Positions 1 through 9,338 of a stretch of DNA of 64,000 nt are shown here, piece after piece (position 1 is the stretch's first letter; every line of letters starts with the position of its first letter). The notes beneath the pieces were generated by a model that was given only the letters and a program-made list of their open reading frames with translations, was not told the DNA's origin and ran no database searches. The stretch covers positions 1,376,579-1,440,578 of the forward strand of contig BPHK01000001.1 in assembly GCA_026003495.1 (NCBI GenBank), in the 5' to 3' direction. The position numbers were made by a program, and so were the translations under genes. This stretch comes from Candidatus Kapaibacterium sp. (GTDB lineage Bacteria; Bacteroidota; Ignavibacteria; Kapaibacteriales; NICIL-2).

Positions 1-550
1 ACCGGAAAGCACCCGACAAATTCAAGAAATCAGCCAAGCATTTGCACTCGCACACGAGTTCGGAATGGCAACGGTCTTGTGGTGCTACCTTCGATCGAGC
101 GCATTCAAAACTCCCCAGCAAGATTACCATACGAGCGCAGACTTGACCGGACAAGCAAACTACTTGGGTGCAACGATCGAAGCAGACATCATCAAGCAGA
201 AGCTACCAGACACAAACGGCGGATACGTAGCGCTCAACACCGGAGGGGTTAGCTACGGCAAATTCGACAAACGCATGTACGAGCAGCTCTCCAGCGATCA
301 TCCGATTGATTTGTGCCGATACCAAGTTGCAAACTGCTACATGGGAAAGATTTCGCTCATCAACAGTGGCGGACCGTCCGGCGCAAACGACTTTTTCGAA
401 GCAGTCTGGACGGCTGTTATCAATAAGCGTGCTGGCGGAGCCGGCTTGATTTCAGGGCGCAAGGCATTTCAGCGTCCTATGCACGAAGGAGTCGCTCTTC
501 TCCATACGATCCAAGATGTGTACCTCGATCCGAATATCACAGTTGCATGA
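1..550 (+). CDS. fbaB: Class I fructose-bisphosphate aldolase, DhnA/FbaB type (5' truncated by window edge)
   Basis: This is the C-terminal part, about 182 residues, of a class I (Schiff-base, metal-independent) fructose-bisphosphate aldolase. The reading frame is open from base 2, so the start lies outside the window. Family enzymes are about 300-350 residues. The EADIIKQK segment carries the lysine expected to form the Schiff base, and the conserved blocks [30 protein letters not shown] and QDVYLD match E. coli FbaB-type enzymes closely. It should catalyse cleavage and condensation of fructose 1,6-bisphosphate with DHAP and glyceraldehyde 3-phosphate in glycolysis/gluconeogenesis in the cytoplasm. 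The next gene, an ABC exporter, starts 95 bp downstream on the same strand. A weak hairpin (ACCGCT/AGCGGT, 555-570) follows the stop. Confidence 0.93.
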   Translation, partial: PESTRQIQEISQAFALAHEFGMATVLWCYLRSSAFKTPQQDYHTSADLTGQANYLGATIEADIIKQKLPDTNGGYVALNTGGVSYGKFDKRMYEQLSSDHPIDLCRYQVANCYMGKISLINSGGPSGANDFFEAVWTAVINKRAGGAGLISGRKAFQRPMHEGVALLHTIQDVYLDPNITVA

Positions 551-645
551 GTGCACCGCTGGCAAGCGGTGATGTTCTTCCTCGGGGTGGCATACCGTGC
601 TCCCAGAGTATGTGCTCGTCACAGTTGCTCTAACACAGATCCTGC

Positions 646-2412
646 ATGATGACCAACCAGACACGAACGAATTTTCAGCGGCTTGCGCAGCAGTACTTAG
701 CTCCGCGGTGGGTTGTGCTCGCACTCGGTGGGATGTTCGTCACACTTTCTAACCTTTGCTCGGCGTACTATCCACGCATCATTGGGCAAACTGTTGACAC
801 CATCGCACGCGGAGCTGCAACGTGGGAAACTATGCTCGGCAATATTACAGCCGTACTGCTACTGACAATTGGGAGCGGCCTGTTCATGTTTGCAACGCGA
901 AAGACCGTCATCGTTACATCGCGCAAGATCGAGTACGAGCTGCGGCGTGACTTCCTTGCTGCGCTCGAACGCCAAAGCCAACGTTTTTACGACCGCATGC
1001 CGACTGGCGTGCTTATGGCGCATGCAACGAATGATATCGCTGCTGTCCGTGAATTTCTCGGACCGGCGATCATGTACTCGGCAAATACGCTGACGACTTT
1101 TGCATTCGTTCTTGTGCTCATGCTGTCACTTGACCCGTTAGTGACTGCGTGTGCACTGCTGCCATTGCCGTTTGTTGCGCTTTCGACCTATCGCATTGGA
1201 AGGCGTATCTACATTGCTTCACGCCACGTGCAGGAAGAGTTCAGCGAGCTTGTTCGTCATGCGCAAGAAGCGTTTTCCGGGATACGCATCATCCGAGCAT
1301 TCGTACGCGAAGGGTATGAAGAATCGCTCTTCACCACTCAGAGCACCCACTACATCACGAGCAACCTCCGGCTGGCACGGCTGCAGGCACTCTTCATGCC
1401 TTCGATGATGCTGTTGGTTGGCTCGTCGCAGCTGATCGTTCTTTTGGTAGGTGGTTGGCGGGTTGCTGCAGGGACAATGAGCGTCGGATCCTTGACACAG
1501 TTTTTCATCTACATCGGGCAACTTATTTGGCCGATCGCTGCAATTGGATGGGTAACCGGTATTGTGCAGCGTTCTGCTGCCTCTCTCGATCGGCTCTACG
1601 CCATCATGGATGAGCAACCAGATCTGGCGTTTCCGATGCGCTCAGTGCAGCTGCCACGCTCGTTTGGAATCAGCTGCATGCATGTTTCCTTCCGCTACGT
1701 CCCCGGCCGACCAATCCTTGAAGATGTTACGTTTCGGCTGGAAGAAGGCATGCACATCGGGATCGTCGGACCTATCGGATCTGGCAAAAGCACGCTCGTG
1801 CATCTCTTGGCGCGACTGTATGACCCCGACAGTGGCACAATCACGATTGGGAACGTGCCCCTCCAAATGTTGAGCATGGAAGACCTTCGGAATCTCGTGC
1901 GCGTTGTGCCGCAAGAGCCATTCCTTTTTTCGATGACAATTGCCGATAACATTCGCGTCGGTAATCCGAACGCAAGCGATGCCGAGGTGCTGCGTGCGCT
2001 GGAACGCGCTGGCATAGCCGAAGAGGTTCTGCGCTTCCCGCAGCAACTCCACACCGTCGTTGGTGAGCGCGGCATTCTTCTCTCTGGTGGGCAGCGGCAA
2101 CGACTTGCGATTGCACGTGCGTTAGTGGGCCAACCACGCATTCTCCTGCTCGACGATGCACTCAGCGCCGTGGATACTGCAACAGAGCGGCATATTCAGG
2201 CGGAGCTGCGAGCGCTCCATTGCACAACGATTATCGTATCGCACCGCATCTCCACCATTGAGCACTGCGATTGGGTCATGGTCCTGGAAAACGGCCGCAT
2301 TACCGCACAAGGAACGCACGCAGAGGTGTTAGCTACCAGCAGCTTCTATCGCACACTCTATGACCGACAGCAGTTGGAGCACCGACTCAATGTTGAACTC
2401 CCCAATGCATAA
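646..2412 (+). CDS. ABC-type multidrug/lipid exporter, fused permease and ATPase (half-transporter)
   Basis: A 588-residue half-transporter of the MdlB/MsbA-like type. The N-terminal half (about 20-320) holds a six-helix exporter transmembrane domain. The C-terminal half is the nucleotide-binding domain with Walker A GPIGSGKST, signature LSGGQ, Walker B ILLLDDALSAVD and the switch histidine in IIVSHR. All key ATPase residues are present. It would act in the inner membrane as a homodimer or as a heterodimer with an unlinked partner. The substrate cannot be read from the sequence. ATG codons at 646 and 649 are both possible starts. The downstream cysteine-synthesis gene overlaps its 3' end, suggesting co-transcription. 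Confidence 0.92.
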   Translation: MMTNQTRTNFQRLAQQYLAPRWVVLALGGMFVTLSNLCSAYYPRIIGQTVDTIARGAATWETMLGNITAVLLLTIGSGLFMFATRKTVIVTSRKIEYELRRDFLAALERQSQRFYDRMPTGVLMAHATNDIAAVREFLGPAIMYSANTLTTFAFVLVLMLSLDPLVTACALLPLPFVALSTYRIGRRIYIASRHVQEEFSELVRHAQEAFSGIRIIRAFVREGYEESLFTTQSTHYITSNLRLARLQALFMPSMMLLVGSSQLIVLLVGGWRVAAGTMSVGSLTQFFIYIGQLIWPIAAIGWVTGIVQRSAASLDRLYAIMDEQPDLAFPMRSVQLPRSFGISCMHVSFRYVPGRPILEDVTFRLEEGMHIGIVGPIGSGKSTLVHLLARLYDPDSGTITIGNVPLQMLSMEDLRNLVRVVPQEPFLFSMTIADNIRVGNPNASDAEVLRALERAGIAEEVLRFPQQLHTVVGERGILLSGGQRQRLAIARALVGQPRILLLDDALSAVDTATERHIQAELRALHCTTIIVSHRISTIEHCDWVMVLENGRITAQGTHAEVLATSSFYRTLYDRQQLEHRLNVELPNA

Positions 2413-3787
2413 GGCAATGGAATACCACGACAGCATTCTCGAGCTAATAGGCAATACTCCTCTTGTCAAGCTTCGCCGTGTCACTGGGGGCATTGCAGCA
2501 CCAGTGTTTGTCAAGCTCGAATCCCGAAATCCAGGTGGCTCGATCAAAGATCGCATCGGAATTGCAATGATCGAAGCCGCCGAGCGCGACGGGCGATTGA
2601 AACCAGGCGGTCTCATCATCGAAGCCACAAGTGGCAATACTGGCATCGGGATTGCGCTTGCCGCAGCGGTCAAAGGCTACCGTTGCCTGTTTGTGACAAC
2701 AGACAAAGCATCCCAAGAGCGCATCCGCTACCTGAAGGCACTCGGAGCAGATGTGATCATCGCCTCATCCCTTGCTAAGCCTACCTCGCCTGACTATTAC
2801 GTCAACATCGCCATTGAGCTAAGCAAGACTATACCAAACGCTGTACTTTTCAATCAGTACGACAATCCCACTAATGCCGAGGCACACTATCGCACCACAG
2901 GACCAGAAATCTGGCGACAGACCGATGGGAAGATTACACACTTCGTTGCAGGTATGGGAACAGGAGGAACGATAACCGGCACTGCACGCTACCTGAAGGA
3001 ACAGAATCCCGAAATTCGTGTCGTCGCTGCTGATCCCATTGGTTCTGTGATCAAAACATACAAGGAAACCGGCACCATTCCAGAAGGCTCACCATACTTA
3101 GTCGAGGGCGTTGGGCAAGATCGTATCCCAGCGAACTTAGACCTGCAGTTGATTGACGACATTGAGCTTGTCAGCGATCGAGAATCGTTTGCGATGGCAC
3201 GCCGGTTGGCACGGGAGGAAGGAATTTTCTGCGGTGGGTCCTCGGGGATGAATGTTGTCGTTGCCCTCCGTGTTGCCTGTGCGCTTTCTGCCGATGCATG
3301 CGTAGTGACGATCATTTGTGACACTGGTGAACGTTACCTGAGCAAACACCACTCAGAGGAATGGCTCCGCTCGCAGAACATTCAACTCGACGAATCCCTG
3401 ACAGCCAGACTCATCCTGGAGCGGAAGCGCAATCGCGCACTCCTACCTTCGCTGGTAAGTATCGAGGCTGCTTCGACGGTTAGTCAAGCGCTAGAGATCC
3501 TCGAACGCTACGACCTTGACCGCGCACCAGTTCTCGATGGCCATACCGTCGTTGGTACAGCTGAGAAAGCATCGCTGCTCCACGATGTTCTCTGTACTGC
3601 GGATGCACTGACTGAACCGATTGCTGAGCACATGGACGCCCCGCTTCCGAGCATTGATGCACATACCCAATGGGACCAAGTCTGTGAGCAGCTTCGCGCT
3701 GAACCTGCACTATTGGTCACCCTCTACGGTTATCCAACTGGGATTATCACTCGCGAGGATGCACTCGAATACATAAACAGGGCGTAA
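2405..3787 (+). CDS. Cystathionine beta-synthase / cysteine synthase with C-terminal CBS pair
   Basis: A PLP-dependent fold-type II enzyme. The N-terminal catalytic domain (about 1-325) has the family start block LELIGNTPLVKL, the PLP lysine in NPGGSIKDR, the substrate loop SGNTG and the phosphate-binding GTGGT. The last 120 residues look like two CBS domains (DRAPVLDG, GYPTGIITRE), which in human-type and some bacterial enzymes bind adenosyl ligands. Expected reaction: serine or O-acetylserine plus homocysteine or sulfide to cystathionine or cysteine. Cystathionine beta-synthase and cysteine synthase cannot be told apart by eye. The start is uncertain between ATG 2405 (overlapping the previous gene by 8 bp) and ATG 2417, which gives a more typical N-terminus. 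A farther upstream ATG at 2360 lies deep in the exporter gene. Confidence 0.9.
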   Translation: MHKAMEYHDSILELIGNTPLVKLRRVTGGIAAPVFVKLESRNPGGSIKDRIGIAMIEAAERDGRLKPGGLIIEATSGNTGIGIALAAAVKGYRCLFVTTDKASQERIRYLKALGADVIIASSLAKPTSPDYYVNIAIELSKTIPNAVLFNQYDNPTNAEAHYRTTGPEIWRQTDGKITHFVAGMGTGGTITGTARYLKEQNPEIRVVAADPIGSVIKTYKETGTIPEGSPYLVEGVGQDRIPANLDLQLIDDIELVSDRESFAMARRLAREEGIFCGGSSGMNVVVALRVACALSADACVVTIICDTGERYLSKHHSEEWLRSQNIQLDESLTARLILERKRNRALLPSLVSIEAASTVSQALEILERYDLDRAPVLDGHTVVGTAEKASLLHDVLCTADALTEPIAEHMDAPLPSIDAHTQWDQVCEQLRAEPALLVTLYGYPTGIITREDALEYINRA

Positions 3788-3819
3788 CGCTGACGGTGGC
3801 GTCACGCCCTGCGCATTTT

Positions 3820-3841
3820 GTTTGTACACTTCAGTACAAAC
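3820..3841. terminator. Possible bidirectional terminator hairpin between convergent genes
   Basis: A perfect inverted repeat GTTTGTAC-N6-GTACAAAC lies between the 3' ends of the cysteine-synthesis gene (+) and porV (-). A second, looser pair (AGGGCGT 3779-3785 with ACGCCCT 3804-3810) precedes it. There is no long T-run on the plus side, so a terminator role is inferred from position only. The 129-bp intergenic stretch holds nothing else I recognise. Confidence 0.35.
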
Positions 3842-3916
3842 GGCAAGACAAAGTTACGAAGGAAGCACCGTTCTTTAGTACTCGATTTTCGTTTCGGTCG
3901 ATTTTTTTTGCGCCAA

Positions 3917-4978
3917 TTACTCCCAGTTGATGAGCAGTGAAAACCGCATGGTGTTGGCAAGGGGGTGATTTTGCTCAATAGTGTTGATAAAGCTAAAATC
4001 AAGCGTGAATATGTCGTAGCGCACCCCTGCACCAAACGTCCAAAACCGACGGCCTCCGATACGTGTTGGCTCACCAAAGTAACCTGCACGGAGCGCAATT
4101 ACTTTTTCATACCAATACTCAACACCAATTGCAGCTTCTACTCCTGGATTTTGCCAAGCAGTTACGAATGATCTTGGCAATGGATCCGAACCGTATTGAT
4201 CTCGCCGGACAAGCAGCTTACCTACATCAGCAGCAATACTGAGGTCGTTGAATTCATCTCGTACAAGGTTGAGGGCAAGACCGAGCTTGAGCATTGTTGG
4301 CAATGGGTCGGCTTCACTCCGATAGGTCATTTTCGGACCTACATTCTGCAAGTTGAACCCAAGCGCCAATTTCGAGCCCAAATCGAGTCCAGCAATGTTG
4401 AGCAACGATGGCTTCCAGAGCAAGCCGAAGTCGAATCCACCGCTAACGCCAACACCTGGTGCTGTCTGTCCTGGCTGTGCAGGTGCTAAGTTCGATTGGA
4501 TGTACCGCAACTGGACGCCAGCGCCGAGATCGTCTGCAATCAAGGTGCCGTATGCCAAACCAATTGCGAACTCATTCGAACGAAATGTCCCAAGTTTATT
4601 GCCATTGATGTCCCGACGCTCAAATTGGCCCAAGTTCATTAGGATGAAGTTGACGGCAACCATGCCATCGAGTTCGTTGAAGTAGCGCCCATAGGTGCCG
4701 TAGCTGTAGAAAAGATCCGCATTAAATTGCGGTAGCCAGCGGGAAAACGAAAGTGCCACCTGCTGATCACGTTGGAATGCCAATCCACCCGTATTCCAAT
4801 GCACAGCGTAGAGGTTGTCAGCTACAGCGGTCCCGCATTCCCCCATGCCGCTTGCACGTGCATCCGGCGAAATCAAGAGAAATGGCACCGCTGAACCGCC
4901 AGCTTGCGCAAAAAGTGCCGAACTTGTGCTTCCCACTACGACCACAAGCGTAATGGCTCGAAGAAGTGTGCTTATCAT
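3917..4978 (-). CDS. porV: Type IX secretion system outer-membrane protein PorV
   Basis: A 353-residue outer-membrane beta-barrel protein of the PorV/LptO family. In the type IX system PorV collects cargo from the translocon and delivers it to the PorU sortase on the cell surface. The start is taken at ATG 4978 because it opens a good signal peptide (MISTLLRAITLVVVV...SALFAQ). The reading frame runs further upstream into porU but without that feature. After the signal come the PorV-type blocks SPDARASGMGECGTAVADN and the YAVHWNTGGLAF region, then alternating barrel strands, and a C-terminal LLINWE ending in Trp-Glu. It lies 22 bp downstream of porU on the same strand, the arrangement seen in other T9SS species, so the two are probably one operon. 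Confidence 0.9.
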   Translation of the reverse strand: MISTLLRAITLVVVVGSTSSALFAQAGGSAVPFLLISPDARASGMGECGTAVADNLYAVHWNTGGLAFQRDQQVALSFSRWLPQFNADLFYSYGTYGRYFNELDGMVAVNFILMNLGQFERRDINGNKLGTFRSNEFAIGLAYGTLIADDLGAGVQLRYIQSNLAPAQPGQTAPGVGVSGGFDFGLLWKPSLLNIAGLDLGSKLALGFNLQNVGPKMTYRSEADPLPTMLKLGLALNLVRDEFNDLSIAADVGKLLVRRDQYGSDPLPRSFVTAWQNPGVEAAIGVEYWYEKVIALRAGYFGEPTRIGGRRFWTFGAGVRYDIFTLDFSFINTIEQNHPLANTMRFSLLINWE

Positions 4979-5000
4979 GGCTGATGAAACGTGGATGGTT

Positions 5001-8000
5001 TTACTGCACTTTGACGATAAATCCGCGAATGACATTGTTCGAACCGAGAGTGTTCGAGAGTTCAATTGTGTAGGAATAAACGCCAGAAGGAAGAGTTCCT
5101 CCCTGGCTGGTACGTCCATCCCAGACGATACTTGCACTGTGCACATCGGTACTGACAGCATCGTTCTGCCAAACGGTCTGCCCGCTCAAATCAGTAATGC
5201 GAATCCGAACATTGACCGGGACGCTTTGGTTGTGGTTGTATGTAATCGTCACCTGATCGCTGAAAGGGTTAGGATATGCAATGACACGCCCAGTTGTAAT
5301 GACCGAATCGTTCGATGGAACAAGAAACCACACTTGTGCAGTGCTGTAGTTATTCCATACATCCCATGCTCGGACACGAATTGTATGGAGTCCGGAACTC
5401 AGGCCAAATAACTGGCGTTGTGCCGTCCCACCGCGTGAGTCGGTAGGAGATGTTTCGAAGTATTCGGTCAAATCCAGCGCATCGAGATTATCGTCCAACC
5501 ATGCCTCGATCTTATGCCCAATACCAATACCCGTTGTGTTGATGCCCGTTTCATCCCAGAGATCAACGATGAGCACAGGATTGCTCCGCACAACATCACC
5601 ATGCTGAAAGCGCCGCGAATCCATGTACACGGCTATTTGTGGACCTGCTTTGTCCTCGACAGAGGTGATCTCAACGCAGGCAATCCTGAGTGCCTGCGAC
5701 ACACCCATTGCATCTGATGAGTCCTGGGTGTTCAAAGCAAATAGATGCAACCGACATGCACTATCGCTGAGCGTTACATCTTTCGGAATGATGAACTCAG
5801 CAATGAGTTGTCCATGACCAATGGGGTAGTTCCCCCGGTGAATCGAGCCTCCAAGCTTCCAGAAACGGAACACGGTCGCATCTCCAAGGAGAGCCACTGC
5901 ACTTTGATCCTGTACTTGCACGAATAAATCTGGGTCAAACAGAGAAACGACACCTATGCCATAGAAATTATCGACAATGTGGCCGCTAAGTGGATCACGG
6001 ATGGATGCAACTATGCGGACGCGCTCTAACGCACAGACAGTCACCACCGTAGTGTCGGAGGCAATCGGTATTCGTTTGATTGAATCAAGGGAAATTGTTG
6101 CCGATGGCAAAAGAAGCCGCAATGCAGGATCCCCGAGCAGCAAATACCGACGATCGTTGTCGCTGTACGATCGCAGCTTTATCGCAAGTAGCAGATCTCC
6201 GAGCGTGCGCCTTGTTCCATCGGGATTCCGTTGCCCCAGTTCTTCATAAAAGCGCCGGTTGATCACTTCGTTGGCTATCGTGTACACTACGCGCGAAGCA
6301 GAAAACGCACCGATTGCTCCGCCCAAGGACCATTGAATGAGCGCTTCTGCGCCACTTTGGACGTCCGGCATGTCGAACCGCGCAAAGTCACACGTTGCAG
6401 CCACCACAAAGAAGTTCTTTGCTTGGTTCCGCATCAACTGGATCGTACGGTCCCGATCGAAAATTTCCTCGTGTGCCCATACCCGCGGATTGCCATGCCC
6501 CATCCAGTTGAGCAAGAGTGTTCCCTGGCCGTTGATTATCGAAAGCATCGCCTCGGTAGCTGCTGGCTTCCTGTTGCCGCTGGATGCATTCGAGAGTGGA
6601 TACTCGCACATGTACACTTTCCGCTGAATCATTGCGGGTAGCCGTTGGCGCAGTACAGCAGAAACTGCCTCGGATGAATTGACATGGAGTGCGCCATCAG
6701 TCTTCCCAGAAGAGGTCGGCCCGTCATCGGCAACGAGCGTAACCGTAGTCTGCCACACATCCCGCACTGATTGCGTCTCGTATTGACGAATTTTTTCGGC
6801 CATCAGCTGTCCTTGGGCATCCGAGCTAATCGGCAGCCTCCCTACTGCAATATCCATGACGAAATCATCGCCGTCAACGCAGCCGAAGTAATCTTCCGTT
6901 GCATAGCTGTCATCGGCATACGACCAATCGTACGGCACGCCGAAGCGCTGCTCGACGTTATCGTTTTCATATGGTGGGATCCAATTCGGTGTCGTTGTTG
7001 TGATCCCTCGATAGTCGTAGTGTCCATCGCCCCAGAGCAACACATACCGTGGAGGAGCGTTCCAGTAGTGGTAGGCAAAACTGATAAAGTCCCGAATTGC
7101 TGTTGGATCGGGCATTCCTGCAGCGAAGGCTGCATAAATGTTCTCGACGGGGACCACTGCAACGTTGATTGCTGAACGCGACTGCCGATACGCTGCGTAT
7201 GCACGCGCACTCTCGATGAACTCTTGCGGTGCAATGACAATCATGTCTGCATCCCCTGCTGGGTTACGCGCCAAACCGATGTCGGTGCGCGCTATCTCCG
7301 GCTGGCGACGCTCGGCAGAAACGTAAAACTGCCGCGGACGAACGCGCTGCGTGCTATCGAGCAAAACACGGAATACGCCTTGTTGAGCAACAATCGAGAG
7401 GTTCCGCAATAGTTGCGGGCGCCGGGGGTCAGTGATGTCAAAACAGAGCGGTGCAGCGCTAAAGCCGCTGACAGCATATTCAACAACTCCACTATCACTG
7501 GGTTCGGTGTAGATGTGCAACGCATCGTTCGTCGCGACAAAGAGCGAGGGATAGTGAATTTCGACGTAATCAAGAAATGCCGATCCTAACGGCACTGTGG
7601 CATTCTGATACGTTAACCGAAGTACACTTCTACGGTCGGCCGCGACCGACTCAATCGGCACACTGAGAGTATCCATCAGCGAGACGTACTCACTGTAGAG
7701 AAGGGTCAGTTGTGGGAGCGGGAGTGTTCGAAGGGTTGTGCCATGCTCAGCAACCGTCACTGTGCCGTTGCCACTCATCTTGTGCGCCACGCAAACAACG
7801 TACTCCATGCGCCTCCCGTTCGGCGCAAATCCTGGCAGTGGTGTCGTGAGTGTGATTCCGGTACTACCGTCGAATGGATCGCCCAGCCAGCGCCTGCCGC
7901 TGGGTGAGCTGTAGGGATTGATTCGATCGGTCTCGAGCAGGATGCGCTGAGTAAAAAACTGTGGTACGCTGGTCACACTCTGCTGTGGTGGCTCGAGTGC

Positions 8001-9116
8001 CTCTGCACGCCGACCTATGTTGCCACCCCATGTGAGCAAATAGCTTGTTTTCGTCGTGTACGGATTGATGTACCGTCGCCAACGCCGAAGTGTGGAATCG
8101 AACACAAACCCACGCGGACCTTGAGCATAAAACACTATTGAACGAAGCGATCCATCTGCATTCGTTTCGACAATGATCGGTTGCTCGGTTGGCTCGTTCT
8201 GCTCACCGTCGGATGGTTTCTCCGAAAGTGGCAGCCCACCGTAGCCGTAGAGCTTGATTGTCGGCACAAGATTCGGTGGAATACTCACCCCAAGTCGCGC
8301 AAGCTGTGCCGCATCAATTGCATAAACGCCTTCTTCACTAACGCTGACTTTGATGTACTGCGCTGCGTCATCCAGGACTACTGGAGCTTTGCGTCGTTGA
8401 GTTTTCCTCTCCTTCGTTACAGCGCTCCACATGCGGAGTTGCTCTGCGTTGATGATCGGCATTGCTCTATCGGGCAGCGATCGTAACGTTGGGGTGGTAT
8501 CGAACCGCACATGAAGCGTGCAGCGTTCGATAATCCGGGTGCGGTTGCTCCGTGCATCGTAATCGGCGACAGGGACAAGAAGATGTCCCACCGGAACGCC
8601 ACGTGCGATCCCTGCATAGCGGAGTTCAACATCCAGCAGCCGGTGCTCGCGATAGAGCTGGTCGTTGATCGCAAATCGTAACACGCCGCTATCGTTCGAG
8701 CGATCTCCATCCGGATATGGAGCCAGCGGAAGATCAATCCAACGCTCACGAACACCAGTAACTTCTACGTCCCATACCCCTGATCGAGCATCTCTGCCAG
8801 CTCCGTGCGGTATAGGTACAGCTAAAGCAGCCGATGCAATCTGCACCATCGGTGCGCCTACTTGGCTGGGGCGTGTATCAATACCGTTTCCCGAAACCCA
8901 TACGGCCAAGCGCCCATCACGAGTGAGAATGGTATCGAGCGTGGTTGGAGGAAGAGCAAATGCCACAACCAGCTCTTGTGCTTTCGACGAGATCACTCGA
9001 AAAAGCGGCTCCTGGTGATTGCGTTGGAGAGCTTGTGTAGATACCGCAGCGACGCTCAGCGCAACAATACCGTGCGCGAGCACTCGAACTCCACGCACGA
9101 TCAGTTTACGATGCAT
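5001..9116 (-). CDS. porU: Type IX secretion system surface sortase PorU (C25 gingipain-like peptidase)
   Basis: A 1371-residue secreted protein with a signal peptide (residues 1 to about 29, ending STQA) and a gingipain-type C25 peptidase domain around residues 620-1010. The catalytic dyad is visible as His874 in WMGHGNPRVWAHEE and Cys909 in ATCDFARFD. About the last 95 residues form a T9SS C-terminal domain (AYPNPFSDQVTITY ... SGVYSYTIEL). In known systems PorU removes the C-terminal signal of cargo and attaches cargo to A-LPS at the outer surface, in a complex with PorV, whose gene follows directly. The length fits the larger PorU proteins. A promoter with TTGCAA, 17 bp and TATGTTTG lies at 9207-9237. 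No other protein in the window carries an obvious T9SS sorting domain. Confidence 0.93.
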   Translation of the reverse strand: MHRKLIVRGVRVLAHGIVALSVAAVSTQALQRNHQEPLFRVISSKAQELVVAFALPPTTLDTILTRDGRLAVWVSGNGIDTRPSQVGAPMVQIASAALAVPIPHGAGRDARSGVWDVEVTGVRERWIDLPLAPYPDGDRSNDSGVLRFAINDQLYREHRLLDVELRYAGIARGVPVGHLLVPVADYDARSNRTRIIERCTLHVRFDTTPTLRSLPDRAMPIINAEQLRMWSAVTKERKTQRRKAPVVLDDAAQYIKVSVSEEGVYAIDAAQLARLGVSIPPNLVPTIKLYGYGGLPLSEKPSDGEQNEPTEQPIIVETNADGSLRSIVFYAQGPRGFVFDSTLRRWRRYINPYTTKTSYLLTWGGNIGRRAEALEPPQQSVTSVPQFFTQRILLETDRINPYSSPSGRRWLGDPFDGSTGITLTTPLPGFAPNGRRMEYVVCVAHKMSGNGTVTVAEHGTTLRTLPLPQLTLLYSEYVSLMDTLSVPIESVAADRRSVLRLTYQNATVPLGSAFLDYVEIHYPSLFVATNDALHIYTEPSDSGVVEYAVSGFSAAPLCFDITDPRRPQLLRNLSIVAQQGVFRVLLDSTQRVRPRQFYVSAERRQPEIARTDIGLARNPAGDADMIVIAPQEFIESARAYAAYRQSRSAINVAVVPVENIYAAFAAGMPDPTAIRDFISFAYHYWNAPPRYVLLWGDGHYDYRGITTTTPNWIPPYENDNVEQRFGVPYDWSYADDSYATEDYFGCVDGDDFVMDIAVGRLPISSDAQGQLMAEKIRQYETQSVRDVWQTTVTLVADDGPTSSGKTDGALHVNSSEAVSAVLRQRLPAMIQRKVYMCEYPLSNASSGNRKPAATEAMLSIINGQGTLLLNWMGHGNPRVWAHEEIFDRDRTIQLMRNQAKNFFVVAATCDFARFDMPDVQSGAEALIQWSLGGAIGAFSASRVVYTIANEVINRRFYEELGQRNPDGTRRTLGDLLLAIKLRSYSDNDRRYLLLGDPALRLLLPSATISLDSIKRIPIASDTTVVTVCALERVRIVASIRDPLSGHIVDNFYGIGVVSLFDPDLFVQVQDQSAVALLGDATVFRFWKLGGSIHRGNYPIGHGQLIAEFIIPKDVTLSDSACRLHLFALNTQDSSDAMGVSQALRIACVEITSVEDKAGPQIAVYMDSRRFQHGDVVRSNPVLIVDLWDETGINTTGIGIGHKIEAWLDDNLDALDLTEYFETSPTDSRGGTAQRQLFGLSSGLHTIRVRAWDVWNNYSTAQVWFLVPSNDSVITTGRVIAYPNPFSDQVTITYNHNQSVPVNVRIRITDLSGQTVWQNDAVSTDVHSASIVWDGRTSQGGTLPSGVYSYTIELSNTLGSNNVIRGFIVKVQ

Positions 9117-9206
9117 TTACACAACCGACAAAACAAAACATCGAAGAGCAAATTTCGCTGCGGCGCTCCTGCAGAAGGTGTGACCTGAAGTGCTAACTCT
9201 CTATCG

Positions 9207-9237
9207 CAAACATACCACACAACAATCAAAATTGCAA
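9207..9237 (-). promoter_or_regulatory. Promoter of porU-porV: TTGCAA-17-TATGTTTG
   Basis: On the minus strand a -35-like TTGCAA (9232-9237) is followed after exactly 17 bp by TATGTTTG (9207-9214), matching the Bacteroidota -7 consensus TAnnTTTG. Transcription would start near 9200, giving a leader of about 85 nt before the porU ATG. The TTGCAA box is its own reverse complement and so could be shared with a plus-strand promoter, but no TA box is found at the right distance on that side. Confidence 0.6.
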
Positions 9238-9267
9238 CTGGACGAACAAAAATCCGTGTTTTTACCG

Positions 9268-9294
9268 ATCGCTCAGCACTATGGAATGAGCGAT
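9268..9294. promoter_or_regulatory. Inverted repeat ATCGCTCA-N11-TGAGCGAT upstream of the dsbD-like gene
   Basis: A perfect 8-bp inverted repeat with an 11-nt centre lies about 45 bp before the dsbD-like start and is followed by TTCGTTTTTG. It could be an operator, or a small terminator/attenuator in the leader. The rest of the 222-bp gap between divergent porU and dsbD holds only the porU promoter and a T-rich stretch. The CGCTCA half-site also appears in the inverted repeat at 52498-52521. Confidence 0.35.
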
Positions 9295-9338
9295 TTCGTT
9301 TTTGCCGATAGCTGCAGAACGAATCAGCATGCCTTTTC

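Noticed and set aside
555-570. Hairpin ACCGCT-GGCA-AGCGGT after the aldolase gene
   Set aside because: Six-bp stem without a T-run; too weak to call a terminator.
4979-5161. Longer start for porV
   Set aside because: The extension overlaps porU and hides the clear signal peptide at 4978.
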